In this document: one piece after another, positions 36,953 through 45,617 of the stretch | Layout of the letters: each line of letters begins with the position of its first letter | Numbering within the stretch: the first letter of the stretch is position 1 | Assembly: GCF_000721605.1 (NCBI RefSeq) | Contig: NZ_JOIZ01000011.1 | Span: 104,247-168,246, forward strand | Length of the DNA: 64,000 nucleotides | Reading direction: 5' to 3' | Source: Streptomyces sp. NRRL S-37 | Lineage (GTDB): Bacteria > Actinomycetota > Actinomycetes > Streptomycetales > Streptomycetaceae | Position numbers and translations under genes: made by a program | Notes under the pieces: model-generated | Database searches by the model: none | Seen by the model: only the letters and a program-made list of their open reading frames with translations | Told to the model about the DNA's origin: nothing

Positions 36953-37926
36953 AGTCCCCGGCCCGCCGGACGCCGTATGGGGTCGAGGGGGCCCCGTACG
37001 CCCACCCGTCTCCCACCACCGCCCTCAAACGAGTGCGAAGCGCCCCCTACCTTTTCCTCGTCCCCGCGACCCTCTTGTTCCTCCTGTTCTTCGCGCTGCC
37101 CATCGGGTACGCCGTCTGGCTCAGCTTCCGCAAGGTGCAGGTGTCCGGCCTCGGGCTGGGGGCCGGTGCCCGCACAGAGGTCTGGGCCGGCCTGGAGAAC
37201 TACACCGGCGCCCTGTCCGACAGCGAGCTGCTGGACGGCGCGCTGCGCGTGCTCGGTTACGGCTGCATCGTGGTGCCGGTCATGCTGGGTCTGGCGCTGC
37301 TGTTCGCGCTGATGCTCGACTCCGAGAAGGTGCGGCTCGCCCCCTTCACCCGGCTCGCGATCTTCCTGCCGTACGCGGTCCCCGGCGTGGTGGCGGCCCT
37401 GCTGTGGGGCTTCCTGTACCTGCCGGACGTGAGCCCGTTCCACTTCGTGCTCGACAAGTTCGGTCTGCCGCAACCGGATCTGCTGGACGGCGGGCCGCTG
37501 TACCTGGCACTGTCGAACATCGCGGTCTGGGGCGGCACCGGCTTCAACATGATCGTCATCTACACCGCGCTGCGGGCCGTCCCCGCCGAGGTGTACGAGG
37601 CGGCCAGGCTGGACGGCGCCACCCCGCTGCAGATCGCGCTGCGGATCAAGATCCCGATGGTGGCGCCCTCGCTGGTGCTGACCTTCTTCTTCTCGGTCAT
37701 CGCGACGCTCCAGGTGTTCAGCGAACCGACCGTCCTCAAGCCGCTCACCAACTCCGTCTCCACCACCTGGAGTCCGCTGATGAAGGTGTACCAGGACGCC
37801 TTCGGCACCGGCGACATCCACGCGGCCGCCGCCCAGGCGACCCTCATCGCACTCGCCACCCTGGTGCTGTCCTTCGGCTTCCTGCGGGCGACGAACCGGC
37901 GCGACAAGCAGGAGGCCGCACGATGA
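36949..37926 (+). CDS. Sugar ABC transporter permease (MalF-type)
   Basis: 325 residues, six or seven membrane helices (first about 30-50). The cytoplasmic EAA loop that docks with the ATPase is EVYEAARLDGATPLQIALRI. GTG 36949 overlaps the binding-protein stop (GTGA). No ATPase gene is in the operon, so the transporter probably uses the shared ATPase MsiK, as other Streptomyces sugar importers do. Confidence 0.93.
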   Translation: MKSPARRTPYGVEGAPYAHPSPTTALKRVRSAPYLFLVPATLLFLLFFALPIGYAVWLSFRKVQVSGLGLGAGARTEVWAGLENYTGALSDSELLDGALRVLGYGCIVVPVMLGLALLFALMLDSEKVRLAPFTRLAIFLPYAVPGVVAALLWGFLYLPDVSPFHFVLDKFGLPQPDLLDGGPLYLALSNIAVWGGTGFNMIVIYTALRAVPAEVYEAARLDGATPLQIALRIKIPMVAPSLVLTFFFSVIATLQVFSEPTVLKPLTNSVSTTWSPLMKVYQDAFGTGDIHAAAAQATLIALATLVLSFGFLRATNRRDKQEAAR

Positions 37927-38816
37927 GCTCCCTCGCCCTGCCCAAGACCGAGCCCGCGGCCGGCACCGCCCGCGGCCCGGCGCGCCCCCGCCGGACCGCG
38001 CTGGTCCCGACCGTGACGCTGCTGCTCGGCGCGCTGTACTGCCTGCTGCCGGTCGCCTGGGTGGTCATCGCGTCCACCAAGTCCGGCTCGGAACTGTTCT
38101 CCACCTTCACGTTCTGGCCGGGCACCGGCTTCGCCGACAACCTCTCCGACCTCAACGCCTACCGTGACGGCGTCTACTGGCAGTGGATGGGCAACTCCGC
38201 CCTGTACGCCGGAGCGGGCGCGCTGCTGTCGACGTGCGTGTCGGCGGTCAGCGGCTACGCGCTGGCGGTCTACCGCTTCCGGGGCCGCGAGACGCTGTTC
38301 AACGTACTGCTCGCGGGTGTGCTGATGCCGCCGGTGATCCTCGCCGTCCCGCAGTACCTGCTGCTGGCGCAGGTGGACCTCACGGACTCCTACCTGTCGG
38401 TGCTGCTGCCGCAGATCCTCTCCCCGTACGGCGTCTACCTCGCGCGGATCTACGCCGCGGCCGCGGTGCCGGCGGACGTGGTGGAGGCCGGGCGGATGGA
38501 CGGCGCGGGCGAGTGGCGGATCTTCACCCGGGTCGCGCTGCCGATGATGCTGCCCGGCCTGGTGACGGTCTTCCTGTTCCAGTTCGTGGCGGTCTGGAAC
38601 AACTTCCTGCTGCCGTACATCATGCTCAGCGACGACGAGAAGTTCCCGATCACCCTCGGCCTGCACACCCTGCTCGAACAGGGCGCCAACACCCCGGCGC
38701 TGTACACCCTGGTGATCACGGGCGCGTTCCTCGCCGTGTTCCCGCTGGTCGCCCTGTTCCTGGTCGTCCAGCGGTTCTGGAGTCTGGATCTGCTCTCCGG
38801 GGCCGTAAAGTCATGA
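37923..38816 (+). CDS. Sugar ABC transporter permease (MalG-type)
   Basis: 297 residues, six membrane helices (first about 28-48). EAA loop: VVEAGRMDGAGEWRIFTRV. The C-terminus ends QRFWSLDLLSGAVKS. ATG 37923 overlaps the first permease by 4 bp and its stop overlaps the LacI start by 4 bp, so the four genes form one tightly coupled unit. Confidence 0.93.
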   Translation: MSSLALPKTEPAAGTARGPARPRRTALVPTVTLLLGALYCLLPVAWVVIASTKSGSELFSTFTFWPGTGFADNLSDLNAYRDGVYWQWMGNSALYAGAGALLSTCVSAVSGYALAVYRFRGRETLFNVLLAGVLMPPVILAVPQYLLLAQVDLTDSYLSVLLPQILSPYGVYLARIYAAAAVPADVVEAGRMDGAGEWRIFTRVALPMMLPGLVTVFLFQFVAVWNNFLLPYIMLSDDEKFPITLGLHTLLEQGANTPALYTLVITGAFLAVFPLVALFLVVQRFWSLDLLSGAVKS

Positions 38817-39844
38817 CCATGAGCAACACGGGGGGCAGGCGCAAGCCGCCGACGATCCACGACGTGGCGCGCGAGGCCGGTGTCTCGCGCGGCACCGTCT
38901 CGCGGGTGCTCAACGGCGGCCACTACGTCAGCCCCGCCGCGGCCCAGGCGGTCGACGCCGCCATCCGCAAGACGGGCTACGTCGTCAACCGGCACGCCCG
39001 CTCGCTGATCACCGGCCGCTCCGACTCGGTGGGCTTCCTGCTCACCGAGCCCCAGGAGCGGTTCTTCGAGGACCCCAACTTCAACGTCCTGCTGCGCGGG
39101 TGCACACAGGCGCTGGCCGCGCACGACGTGCCGCTGCTGCTGATGCTGGCCGGCACGGACGACGAACGGCGGCGCATCACCCGGTACATCACCGCCGGGC
39201 ACGTCGACGGGGTGCTGCTGGTGTCCAGCCACTCCGGCGACCCGGTGGCGGAGGAGCTGCGGGCGGCGGGGGTGCCGCTGGTCGCGTGCGGCAAACCGAT
39301 CGGGCTGGGCTCGAAGGTCGGTTACGTGGCCGCCGACGACCGGGACGGCGCCCGCGACATGGTGCGGCACCTGCTGGCGCTGGGCCGGCGGCGGATCGGG
39401 GTGGTGACCGGTCCGCTCGACACCCCCGGTGGTGTGGAGCGCCTGGCCGGGTACCGGGAGGTGCTCGCCGAGGCGGGCGTCGAGGCCGACGAGCGGCTGG
39501 TCGTCTCCGGTGACTACAGCCGGGCCAGCGGTGAGGCGGGCGCCGAGCGGCTGCTGGCGCGGGCCCCGGACGTGGACGCGGTGTTCGTCGCCTCCGACCT
39601 GATGGCGCAGGGCGTGCTCACCGCGCTGCACCGGGCGGGGCGCCGGGTGCCCGAGGACGTCGCGGTCGGCGGCTTCGACGACTCCCCCGCGGCCGTCGCC
39701 GCGAGTCCGCGGCTCACCACGATCCGCCAGCCGTGGGACCGCATCAGCACGGAGATGGTGCGGGTGCTGCTGGCACAGATCGGCGGCGAGGACCCGGCGG
39801 CGGTGATCCTGCCGACGGAGCTGGTGAAGCGGGACTCGGCGTAG
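38813..39844 (+). CDS. LacI-family repressor of the galactan locus
   Basis: 343 residues. Helix-turn-helix and hinge at 14-65: TIHDVAREAGVSRGTVSRVL, then VVNRHARSLITGRS. The periplasmic-binding-like effector domain follows (GYVAADDRDGARDMVRHLL, AVGGFDDSPAAVAASPRLTT). It is translated from an ATGA overlap with the last permease. It probably binds the two LacI-type operators in the divergent promoter region and is released by a galactose oligosaccharide, analogous to GanR; inference. Confidence 0.93.
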   Translation: MTMSNTGGRRKPPTIHDVAREAGVSRGTVSRVLNGGHYVSPAAAQAVDAAIRKTGYVVNRHARSLITGRSDSVGFLLTEPQERFFEDPNFNVLLRGCTQALAAHDVPLLLMLAGTDDERRRITRYITAGHVDGVLLVSSHSGDPVAEELRAAGVPLVACGKPIGLGSKVGYVAADDRDGARDMVRHLLALGRRRIGVVTGPLDTPGGVERLAGYREVLAEAGVEADERLVVSGDYSRASGEAGAERLLARAPDVDAVFVASDLMAQGVLTALHRAGRRVPEDVAVGGFDDSPAAVAASPRLTTIRQPWDRISTEMVRVLLAQIGGEDPAAVILPTELVKRDSA

Positions 39845-39859
39845 GCCCCGTACGGGGCC
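39844..39859 (+). terminator. Short palindromic hairpin after the LacI gene
   Basis: GGCCCCGTACGGGGCC is a perfect 16-bp palindrome directly at the LacI stop codon and can fold into a 6-bp stem with a GTAC loop. Confidence 0.45.
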
Positions 39860-39998
39860 CGGCCCGGCGGAAGCACGGTCCCGGGTCCCGCTCGGGGCGG
39901 GGCGCCGGCGGCCTCCGTACAGGGTCCGGACCGCGGCCTCGCCGGTCCGTTCCAGAACGTGCCCGCTCGGCCTGCCGAAAAGGGCCGCCGTCGCACGT

Positions 39999-40027
39999 TT
40001 GTTGCGCATTCATTGAATGTCGGACAA
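39999..40027. promoter_or_regulatory. 29-bp operator-like palindrome at the MarR gene start
   Basis: The core CATTCATTGAATG (40007-40019) is a perfect inverted repeat around one base, with outer arms TTGT (39999-40002) and ACAA (40024-40027) on the same axis. It sits 17-45 bp upstream of the MarR start used here. Autoregulation is inferred. Confidence 0.6.
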
Positions 40028-40043
40028 GTGTTACCGTTCGGGT

Positions 40044-40433
40044 ATGGCAGCGGAGACGACCGGGGCGCGGCTCGAGGAACGGTGGCGTGACATCCTCGCG
40101 GTGCACGCGCGCACCCTGGGCGAGATCGACCGCGCGCTGCATCCGTACGGTCTGGGCGCCTCCGACTTCGAGGTGCTCGACCTGCTCGCGACCGCGACGT
40201 CCCCGGACGGCGAGCAGTGCCGGGTGCAGAACCTGGTGGGCCGCGTCCACCTCAGCCAGAGCGCGCTGTCCCGCCTCATCGCCCGCCTGGAGAAGGACGG
40301 CCTGGTGGAGCGCAGCATGTGCCTGGAGGACCGGCGCGGGGTGTACGTGCAGCTCACACCGGAAGGGCGTGAGCTGCACGCCGAGGTGCTGCCGGTACAG
40401 CGCGCCGCACTCGCCCGCGCCCTGGGCGCATAG
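40044..40433 (+). CDS. MarR-family transcriptional regulator
   Basis: 129 residues from ATG 40044. Recognition helix region HLSQSALSRLIARLEKDGLV, wing CLEDRRGVYVQLTPEGREL. ATG 40017 in the same frame would add nine residues, but it lies inside the palindrome. Neither start has a ribosome-binding site, and TTACCG/TACCGT lies 7-8 nt upstream of ATG 40044, so a leaderless transcript is likely. No obvious target gene adjoins it; the next gene downstream points the other way. Confidence 0.88.
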   Translation: MAAETTGARLEERWRDILAVHARTLGEIDRALHPYGLGASDFEVLDLLATATSPDGEQCRVQNLVGRVHLSQSALSRLIARLEKDGLVERSMCLEDRRGVYVQLTPEGRELHAEVLPVQRAALARALGA

Positions 40434-40447
40434 GGCCCGGGCCCGGC

Positions 40448-40852
40448 CTACGGGCGGGCCAGCAGCGTACGCACCCCCTCCGAGGTGAGCGTCAGACGGT
40501 GCTCGGAGCTGCCGTCGATGGTGAGGGACAGGTCCTCGGCCGGCCATTGGGCGGCGAGTGCGCCGAGCGGGACGAGCCGGTAGCGGGAGACGAACGGCAG
40601 CAGTCCGGCCATCTCCAGTTCGGACGTGAACACGGGCACCACCTGGGTGCCGCCCGGCTGCTCCAGCACCGGAAGGGCGACCGCGCCGGGGTCGGCGGCC
40701 TCCTCGTCGCCCGCGTCGTCCGGGACCGGGATCAGCACGTCGCTGTTGGCGAGGGCGTCCAGCGCCGTCGTGTCCTCGGTGTTCTCCGACAGGGCGTCCA
40801 GGGCCCGCTGCGCGGGCGTGGGGGCGTTGTTCTCGTGCGCGGGTGTTTCCAT
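40448..40852 (-). CDS. SseB-like / SAV_915-family protein
   Basis: 134 residues, acidic. The central part DVLIPVPDDAGDEE, then QVVPVFTSELEMAGLLP and LAAQWPAEDLSLTID resembles the SseB N-terminal domain, as in the small SAV_915-type family of Streptomyces. No signal peptide. ATG 40852 follows AGGGA by 7 nt. It is convergent with the MarR gene and divergent from gap. Function unknown. Confidence 0.75.
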   Translation of the reverse strand: METPAHENNAPTPAQRALDALSENTEDTTALDALANSDVLIPVPDDAGDEEAADPGAVALPVLEQPGGTQVVPVFTSELEMAGLLPFVSRYRLVPLGALAAQWPAEDLSLTIDGSSEHRLTLTSEGVRTLLARP

Positions 40853-41051
40853 GACAGATTCCCTGGTAGCGGCGGTCGTACGGCCTTCCCGGGACAAGAT
40901 CCGGCCCGGGCGCGATGCTGCACGCGTACCCGTTCGCATGTCACGCAACCCTGCGATTCCCGGTCCGTCCACCGGCCTTCCGGCACCCCCTCCGGCCCCG
41001 ATGATCCGCATGGCTATCATATGAGCACCCTCTAGCTCGAAAGATGATCCT

Positions 41052-42497
41052 GTGACTGTCAACGAAGACTCGTTCACCAGCTGGAAGCACCGCGAGGAGA
41101 TCGCGGAGTCGATGATCCCGATCATCGGGAAGCTGCACCGCGAGCGGGACGTCACCGTCCTGCTGCACAGCCGCTCCTTGGTGAACAAGTCGGTGGTCAG
41201 CATCCTCAAGACCCACCGCTTCGCCCGGCAGATCGCCGGCGAGGAGCTCTCGGTCACCGAGACGCTGCCCTTCCTCCAGGCGCTCACCACGCTCGACCTC
41301 GGCCCCTCACAGATCGACATCGGCCTGCTCGCCGAGGCCCACCGCGCCGACGACCGGGGCCTGTCCGTCGAGGAGTTCACCGCCGAGGCCGTCGCCGGCG
41401 CGACCGGCGCCGACAAGATCGACCGCCGCGAGCCGCGCGACGTCGTCCTCTACGGCTTCGGCCGCATCGGCCGCCTCCTGGCCCGGCTGCTCATCGAGAA
41501 GTCGGGGTCCGGCAACGGTCTCCGACTGCGTGCGATCGTGGTCCGCCGGGGCGGCGAGCAGGACATCGTCAAGCGGGCCTCGCTGCTGCGCCGCGACTCC
41601 GTGCACGGCCAGTTCCAGGGCACCATCACCGTCGACGAGGCGAACAGCACGATCACCGCCAACGGCAACACCGTCAAGGTGATCTACGCGGGCGACCCGA
41701 CGGAGATCGACTACACGGCGTACGGCATCAAGAACGCCATCCTCATCGACAACACCGGCAAGTGGCGCGACCGCGAGGGGCTTTCGCTGCACCTGCGTCC
41801 CGGCATCGACAAGGTGGTGCTCACCGCGCCCGGCAAGGGCGACGTGCCCAACATCGTGCACGGCGTCAACCACGACACCCTCAAGCCGGACGAGCGGATC
41901 CTGTCCTGCGCGTCCTGCACCACCAACGCGATCGTGCCGCCGCTGAAGGCGATGGCGGACGAGTACGGGGTACTGCGCGGGCACGTGGAGACGGTGCACT
42001 CGTTCACCAACGACCAGAACCTGCTGGACAATTACCACAAGTCGGAGCGGCGCGGCCGTTCGGCGCCGCTGAACATGGTGATCACCGAGACGGGTGCCGC
42101 CTCGGCCGTCGCCAAGGCGCTGCCCGACCTCGGGGCGACCATCACCGGCAGCTCGATCCGGGTGCCCGTGCCGGACGTCTCGATCGCGATCCTCAACCTC
42201 CAGCTCGGCCGCGCGACCGACCGCCAGGAGGTCCTGGAGCACCTGCGCAACGTATCGCTGACCTCGCCGCTCAAGCGCCAGATCGACTTCATCAGCGCGC
42301 CCGACGCGGTCTCCAGCGACTTCATCGGCTCGCGCCACGCCTCGATCGTCGACGCCGGCGCGCTGAAGGTCGAGGGCGACAACGCGATCCTCTACCTCTG
42401 GTACGACAACGAGTTCGGCTACTCCTGCCAGGTCGTCCGGGTCGTCCAGTACGTTTCCGGGGTGGAGTACCCGACCTACCCGGCCCCGGCGGTCTGA
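41052..42497 (+). CDS. gap: Glyceraldehyde-3-phosphate dehydrogenase, long form
   Basis: 481 residues, about 145 longer than normal GAPDH. The N-terminal extension (1-127) is helical and precedes the NAD-binding start VVLYGFGRIGRLLARLL. The catalytic Cys289 is in LSCASCTTNAIVPP, and WYDNEFGYSCQVVRV ends the catalytic domain. This long form exists in Streptomyces besides the standard enzyme. Its different cofactor-domain start (YGFGRIGR) hints at altered cofactor use or a gluconeogenic role. GTG 41052 has a weak ribosome-binding site; TATCAT at 41015-41020 may be the -10. Confidence 0.92.
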   Translation: MTVNEDSFTSWKHREEIAESMIPIIGKLHRERDVTVLLHSRSLVNKSVVSILKTHRFARQIAGEELSVTETLPFLQALTTLDLGPSQIDIGLLAEAHRADDRGLSVEEFTAEAVAGATGADKIDRREPRDVVLYGFGRIGRLLARLLIEKSGSGNGLRLRAIVVRRGGEQDIVKRASLLRRDSVHGQFQGTITVDEANSTITANGNTVKVIYAGDPTEIDYTAYGIKNAILIDNTGKWRDREGLSLHLRPGIDKVVLTAPGKGDVPNIVHGVNHDTLKPDERILSCASCTTNAIVPPLKAMADEYGVLRGHVETVHSFTNDQNLLDNYHKSERRGRSAPLNMVITETGAASAVAKALPDLGATITGSSIRVPVPDVSIAILNLQLGRATDRQEVLEHLRNVSLTSPLKRQIDFISAPDAVSSDFIGSRHASIVDAGALKVEGDNAILYLWYDNEFGYSCQVVRVVQYVSGVEYPTYPAPAV

Positions 42498-42531
42498 CCC
42501 GGAAAGCCGGCAAGCGGAACGGACGCGACGA

Positions 42532-42568
42532 CGGGGCGGGGGCGGGCGGGATGCCCGTCCCCGCCCCG
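42532..42568 (+). terminator. Terminator of the gap gene
   Basis: A 16-bp stem (42532-42547 with 42553-42568, one G-T pair) and a 5-nt loop, 35 nt after the gap stop. Confidence 0.85.
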
Positions 42569-42658
42569 GTCTGCCCGCTGTACCGGCGGTAAGGGGCAGA
42601 TCGGTAACGATCACCCCGTTCGGGTTGCCGGACCACGTGGAGTTCCTAGTCTTCCGGC

Positions 42659-43627
42659 ATGGCCCTCTTCAGCAGTCGCACCGGTAAACGCCCCCGTATC
42701 GTGCCCGCCCTCGACGACGCCGAGCTGGCGCGCGTGCTGGGGCGGTTGAGCAAGCGGAACGGGGGCGGCAGGGCCGCGGACGTGACCCTCGTGTCCTCCT
42801 TGCTGGAGGAGACGGGGGACGACTGGGACCGTCGCGGTCACCGGATGTCCGTCCTGGCCGAGGCGACGGCCGACGCGGAGATCGCGGCGGCGTGGCTGGG
42901 CCGGGAGCCGCAGAACGCGGACGCCCTGGTGTTCCACTCCTGGACCGGGCTGGTGCGCGGTCTGCGGGACGGACACCTGGAGGACGCCGGGCAGTTGGTC
43001 TCCCAGTGCCACCAGGCCGCCGAGCGAAGACCGGAGGATCCGCTGCCGTGGGTGGTCCTGCTCGGGGTGTCCCGGATCGAACGCTACGGCCAGAACGACG
43101 TCAACGCCGTCTGGCGGGAGGCCACCGGGCGCGACCGCTGGCACCGTGAGGCGTATCTGCAGATGCTCGCGTACCTGTCGCCGGAGGAAGGCGGGTCCAG
43201 CGCGGCCGTCCTCGACTTCGTCGACGTGGTGCGCACCCGTATCCCGGCCAACGCGGCCTGTGCGGCGGTCGAGTTGACCGCCGCCGTGCGGCAGTACCAG
43301 GGGCTGCTGGCGCAGGGCGGGGTGCGGGCCATGACGGCCGGCCAGCTGTGGGAGGGCGGACAGATCACGGCCGCGCTGGACCAGGCGGCCGCGCTGTGGG
43401 CGAAGCCGGGTTTCTTCCAGCACGCGGCGGCGCAGGCCGATCTGAACGTGCTGGCGTACGCCCTGTGCGCGGCCGGCCGGGCCGTCGACGCGCACCCCGT
43501 CTTCCAGACGCTGCAGGGCACGGTCACGCCCTGGCCGTGGAACGCCGACGGACCCGCGCTCCAGCGGTTCGAGCAGCACCAGGCCAAGGCGGAACGGGGA
43601 CGGCAGGGCGGCGTCGGCGGAGGGTGA
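42659..43627 (+). CDS. Conserved helical protein, function unknown
   Basis: 322 residues, soluble, rich in Ala, Leu and Trp, with helix pairs such as AAAWLGREPQNADALVFHSW and PWVVLLGVSRIERYG that look like TPR-type repeats. TTGCCG (42625-42630) and TAGTCT (42647-42652), 16 bp apart, end 6 nt before ATG 42659, and GGAG is too far away, so the mRNA is probably leaderless. I do not recognise a named family. It is convergent with the pigment hydroxylase and is not part of the whiE operon. Confidence 0.75.
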   Translation: MALFSSRTGKRPRIVPALDDAELARVLGRLSKRNGGGRAADVTLVSSLLEETGDDWDRRGHRMSVLAEATADAEIAAAWLGREPQNADALVFHSWTGLVRGLRDGHLEDAGQLVSQCHQAAERRPEDPLPWVVLLGVSRIERYGQNDVNAVWREATGRDRWHREAYLQMLAYLSPEEGGSSAAVLDFVDVVRTRIPANAACAAVELTAAVRQYQGLLAQGGVRAMTAGQLWEGGQITAALDQAAALWAKPGFFQHAAAQADLNVLAYALCAAGRAVDAHPVFQTLQGTVTPWPWNADGPALQRFEQHQAKAERGRQGGVGGG

Positions 43628-43651
43628 CGTCCGCCGGCCGCCGCTCCCCCG

Positions 43652-45454
43652 TCAGTTCCGTGCCAGGACGGTGGTGACGGCCTCCCGCAGCACCGCCGCC
43701 GGATCCGGTACGGCTCCTTCGGAGCGCCAGGCGACGAAGCCGTCGGGGCGGACCAGTACCGCGCCGTCCTCGGTGATCCCGTGCGTCCGGGCCCAGTCGG
43801 CACCGTCCTCGGGGATCAGTTCCGCGTCGGGTCCTTCGCCCACCCGGTACGCGTCGAGCGGTACGGACAGGTCCTTCGCGGCCTTCGCCGCCGCGGTGTG
43901 CCAGTCGCAGGCGCCGTTCGCGGAACTCAGCAGTACGCACGACCGCTCGTACAGGTCGAGCGTGGAGATCCGGGTGCCGGAGCGGTCCAGCCACACGTGC
44001 GGGGCGCGGCTGCCGGGCTCGCCGGTCAGCATCACCCCGTCGGGGATGACCGGCGTCGCCGGGTCGGCGCCCAGGACCGCGCCGCGCGGGTAGCGGTAGC
44101 AGAGCGCCACGTTGAGGATGCCGCCCGGCTTCATCCCGGGACCACCGGGACCACCGGGACCACCGGGACCGCCGGCTCCAGGGCCGCCGGGACCACCGGG
44201 ACCACCGGGACCGCCGGGACGACCGGCTCCGGCTCCGGCTCCGGGGCCACCGGCTCCGGGACCGCCGGGGGCTGGGGCTCCGAGGGCGGGCGCGCCGGGG
44301 GCGGGGGTGTAGCCGGGGTGGCTGTGCTCGCTCGAACGGGAGGAGGCACGGGCGCTGGTCGCCTCCGCGACGGGCCGGCGTTCGGCGTCGTAGGACTCCA
44401 GCAGGCCGGGCGCGGCCCAGCCGCCGAGCACGGCGGCCAGCTTCCAGGCGAGGTTGTGGGCGTCCTGGATGCCGGTGTTGGAACCGAACGCCCCGGTGGG
44501 CGACATCTCGTGGGCCGAGTCGCCGGCCAGGAACACCCGGCCGTCCGCGTACCGTTCGGCGACCCGCTCGGCGGCGTGCCAGGCGGCCCGGCCGGTGATC
44601 TCCACGTCGAGGTCCGGCACGCCGACGGCCTTGCGGATGTGGGCGACACACCGCTCGTCGGTGAACTCCTCGAGCGTCTCGCCGTGTTCGGGGTGCCAGG
44701 GGGCGTGGAACACCCAGTGCTCCCGGTTGTCGACCGGCAGCAGGGCCCCGTCGGCCTCCGGGTTGGTCAGGTAGCAGACGATGAACCGCCGGTCCCCGAC
44801 GACTCCGGCGAGACGGCGGGAGGTGAACGTGAGGCTCACGTTGTGGAACAGGTCGCCCGGGCCGTTCTGCCCGATGCCCAGCGCCTCGCGGACGGGGCTG
44901 CGCGGGCCGTCGGCGGCGACGAGGTAGTCCGCCCGGATCCTGGTGTGCTCGCCGGTCTCCCGGCTCTTGACCAGCACCGTCACACCCTCGGCGTCCTGGT
45001 CGAAGGAGAGCATCTCCGTCCCGAAGCGCAGGTCCCCGCCGAGTTCGCGGGCCCCTTCGAGGAGCACCGGTTCCAGGTCGTTCTGGCTGCACAGGCACCA
45101 CCCGCTGGGGCTGAAGCGGGCGAGCCCGCCACCGGGGTCGATCTCCTGGAGCAGCCACTCGCCCTCGTCGCCCGCCAGGCTCGGGGTCTGCCAGATGCCG
45201 TGGTTCTCCGCCAGGACCGAGGCGGCCCGGCCGATGCGCTGCTCGAGCCCGGCCGTCCGGAACAGCTCCATGGTGCGTACGTTGTTCCCCCGCCCGCGCG
45301 GGTGGATCGACGTGCCCGCGTGGCGTTCGACGAGCGTGTGCGGCACGCCGAGGCGCCCCAGGAAGAGGGACATCGACAGGCCCACCAGGGAACCGCCGAC
45401 GATGAGGACCGGCGTGCGGTGATCCGCCCGGCCGGCCGTATCCGATCGATTCAT
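43652..45454 (-). CDS. whiE-ORFVIII: Spore-pigment polyketide hydroxylase (WhiE ORFVIII-type FAD monooxygenase)
   Basis: 600 residues, class A flavin monooxygenase acting on aromatic polyketides. FAD motif VLIVGGSLVGLSMS (about 16-29), DG motif ADYLVAADGPRSPVREALG, and second FAD motif VFLAGDSAHEMSPTGAFGSN (near 310). The C-terminal thioredoxin-like domain runs from about 445. Between them, about residues 375-441, lies a Gly-Pro-Ala low-complexity insertion made of GPGGPG repeats. ATG 45454 follows GGAGG by 7 nt. It is divergent from whiE-I, as in the S. coelicolor cluster, where it modifies the pigment late. Confidence 0.9.
   Translation of the reverse strand: MNRSDTAGRADHRTPVLIVGGSLVGLSMSLFLGRLGVPHTLVERHAGTSIHPRGRGNNVRTMELFRTAGLEQRIGRAASVLAENHGIWQTPSLAGDEGEWLLQEIDPGGGLARFSPSGWCLCSQNDLEPVLLEGARELGGDLRFGTEMLSFDQDAEGVTVLVKSRETGEHTRIRADYLVAADGPRSPVREALGIGQNGPGDLFHNVSLTFTSRRLAGVVGDRRFIVCYLTNPEADGALLPVDNREHWVFHAPWHPEHGETLEEFTDERCVAHIRKAVGVPDLDVEITGRAAWHAAERVAERYADGRVFLAGDSAHEMSPTGAFGSNTGIQDAHNLAWKLAAVLGGWAAPGLLESYDAERRPVAEATSARASSRSSEHSHPGYTPAPGAPALGAPAPGGPGAGGPGAGAGAGRPGGPGGPGGPGGPGAGGPGGPGGPGGPGMKPGGILNVALCYRYPRGAVLGADPATPVIPDGVMLTGEPGSRAPHVWLDRSGTRISTLDLYERSCVLLSSANGACDWHTAAAKAAKDLSVPLDAYRVGEGPDAELIPEDGADWARTHGITEDGAVLVRPDGFVAWRSEGAVPDPAAVLREAVTTVLARN
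44136..44275. repeat. 9-bp tandem repeats encoding a collagen-like segment
   Basis: Near-identical copies of ACCACCGGG and its GCC variants, arranged in two blocks. On the minus strand they encode Gly-Gly-Pro/Gly-Pro-Gly triplets inside the hydroxylase. The in-frame 9-bp unit means that copy-number change by slippage would keep the reading frame. Confidence 0.88.
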
Positions 45455-45617
45455 TGAAACGCCTCCAGCGTCGCCCTCGACGGGCTGTGGGATGGGACGC
45501 ACCTTTCATGCCCGGTACGGGCCCGCTCGCGTCCCGGCGGCACCCGGATGGCACGCGGTTCACCCACCTGCCCCGTGTCGCTCGCGCACACCGGAAAGTC
45601 GCGTCAACGATCGACTC

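Noticed and set aside
44112..44312. Plus-strand frame rich in Pro-Gly (a collagen-like ORF on the opposite strand)
   Set aside because: It is the mirror of the hydroxylase's own repeat; the GPG repeat is symmetric enough to look collagen-like on both strands. The minus-strand frame belongs to a complete enzyme.
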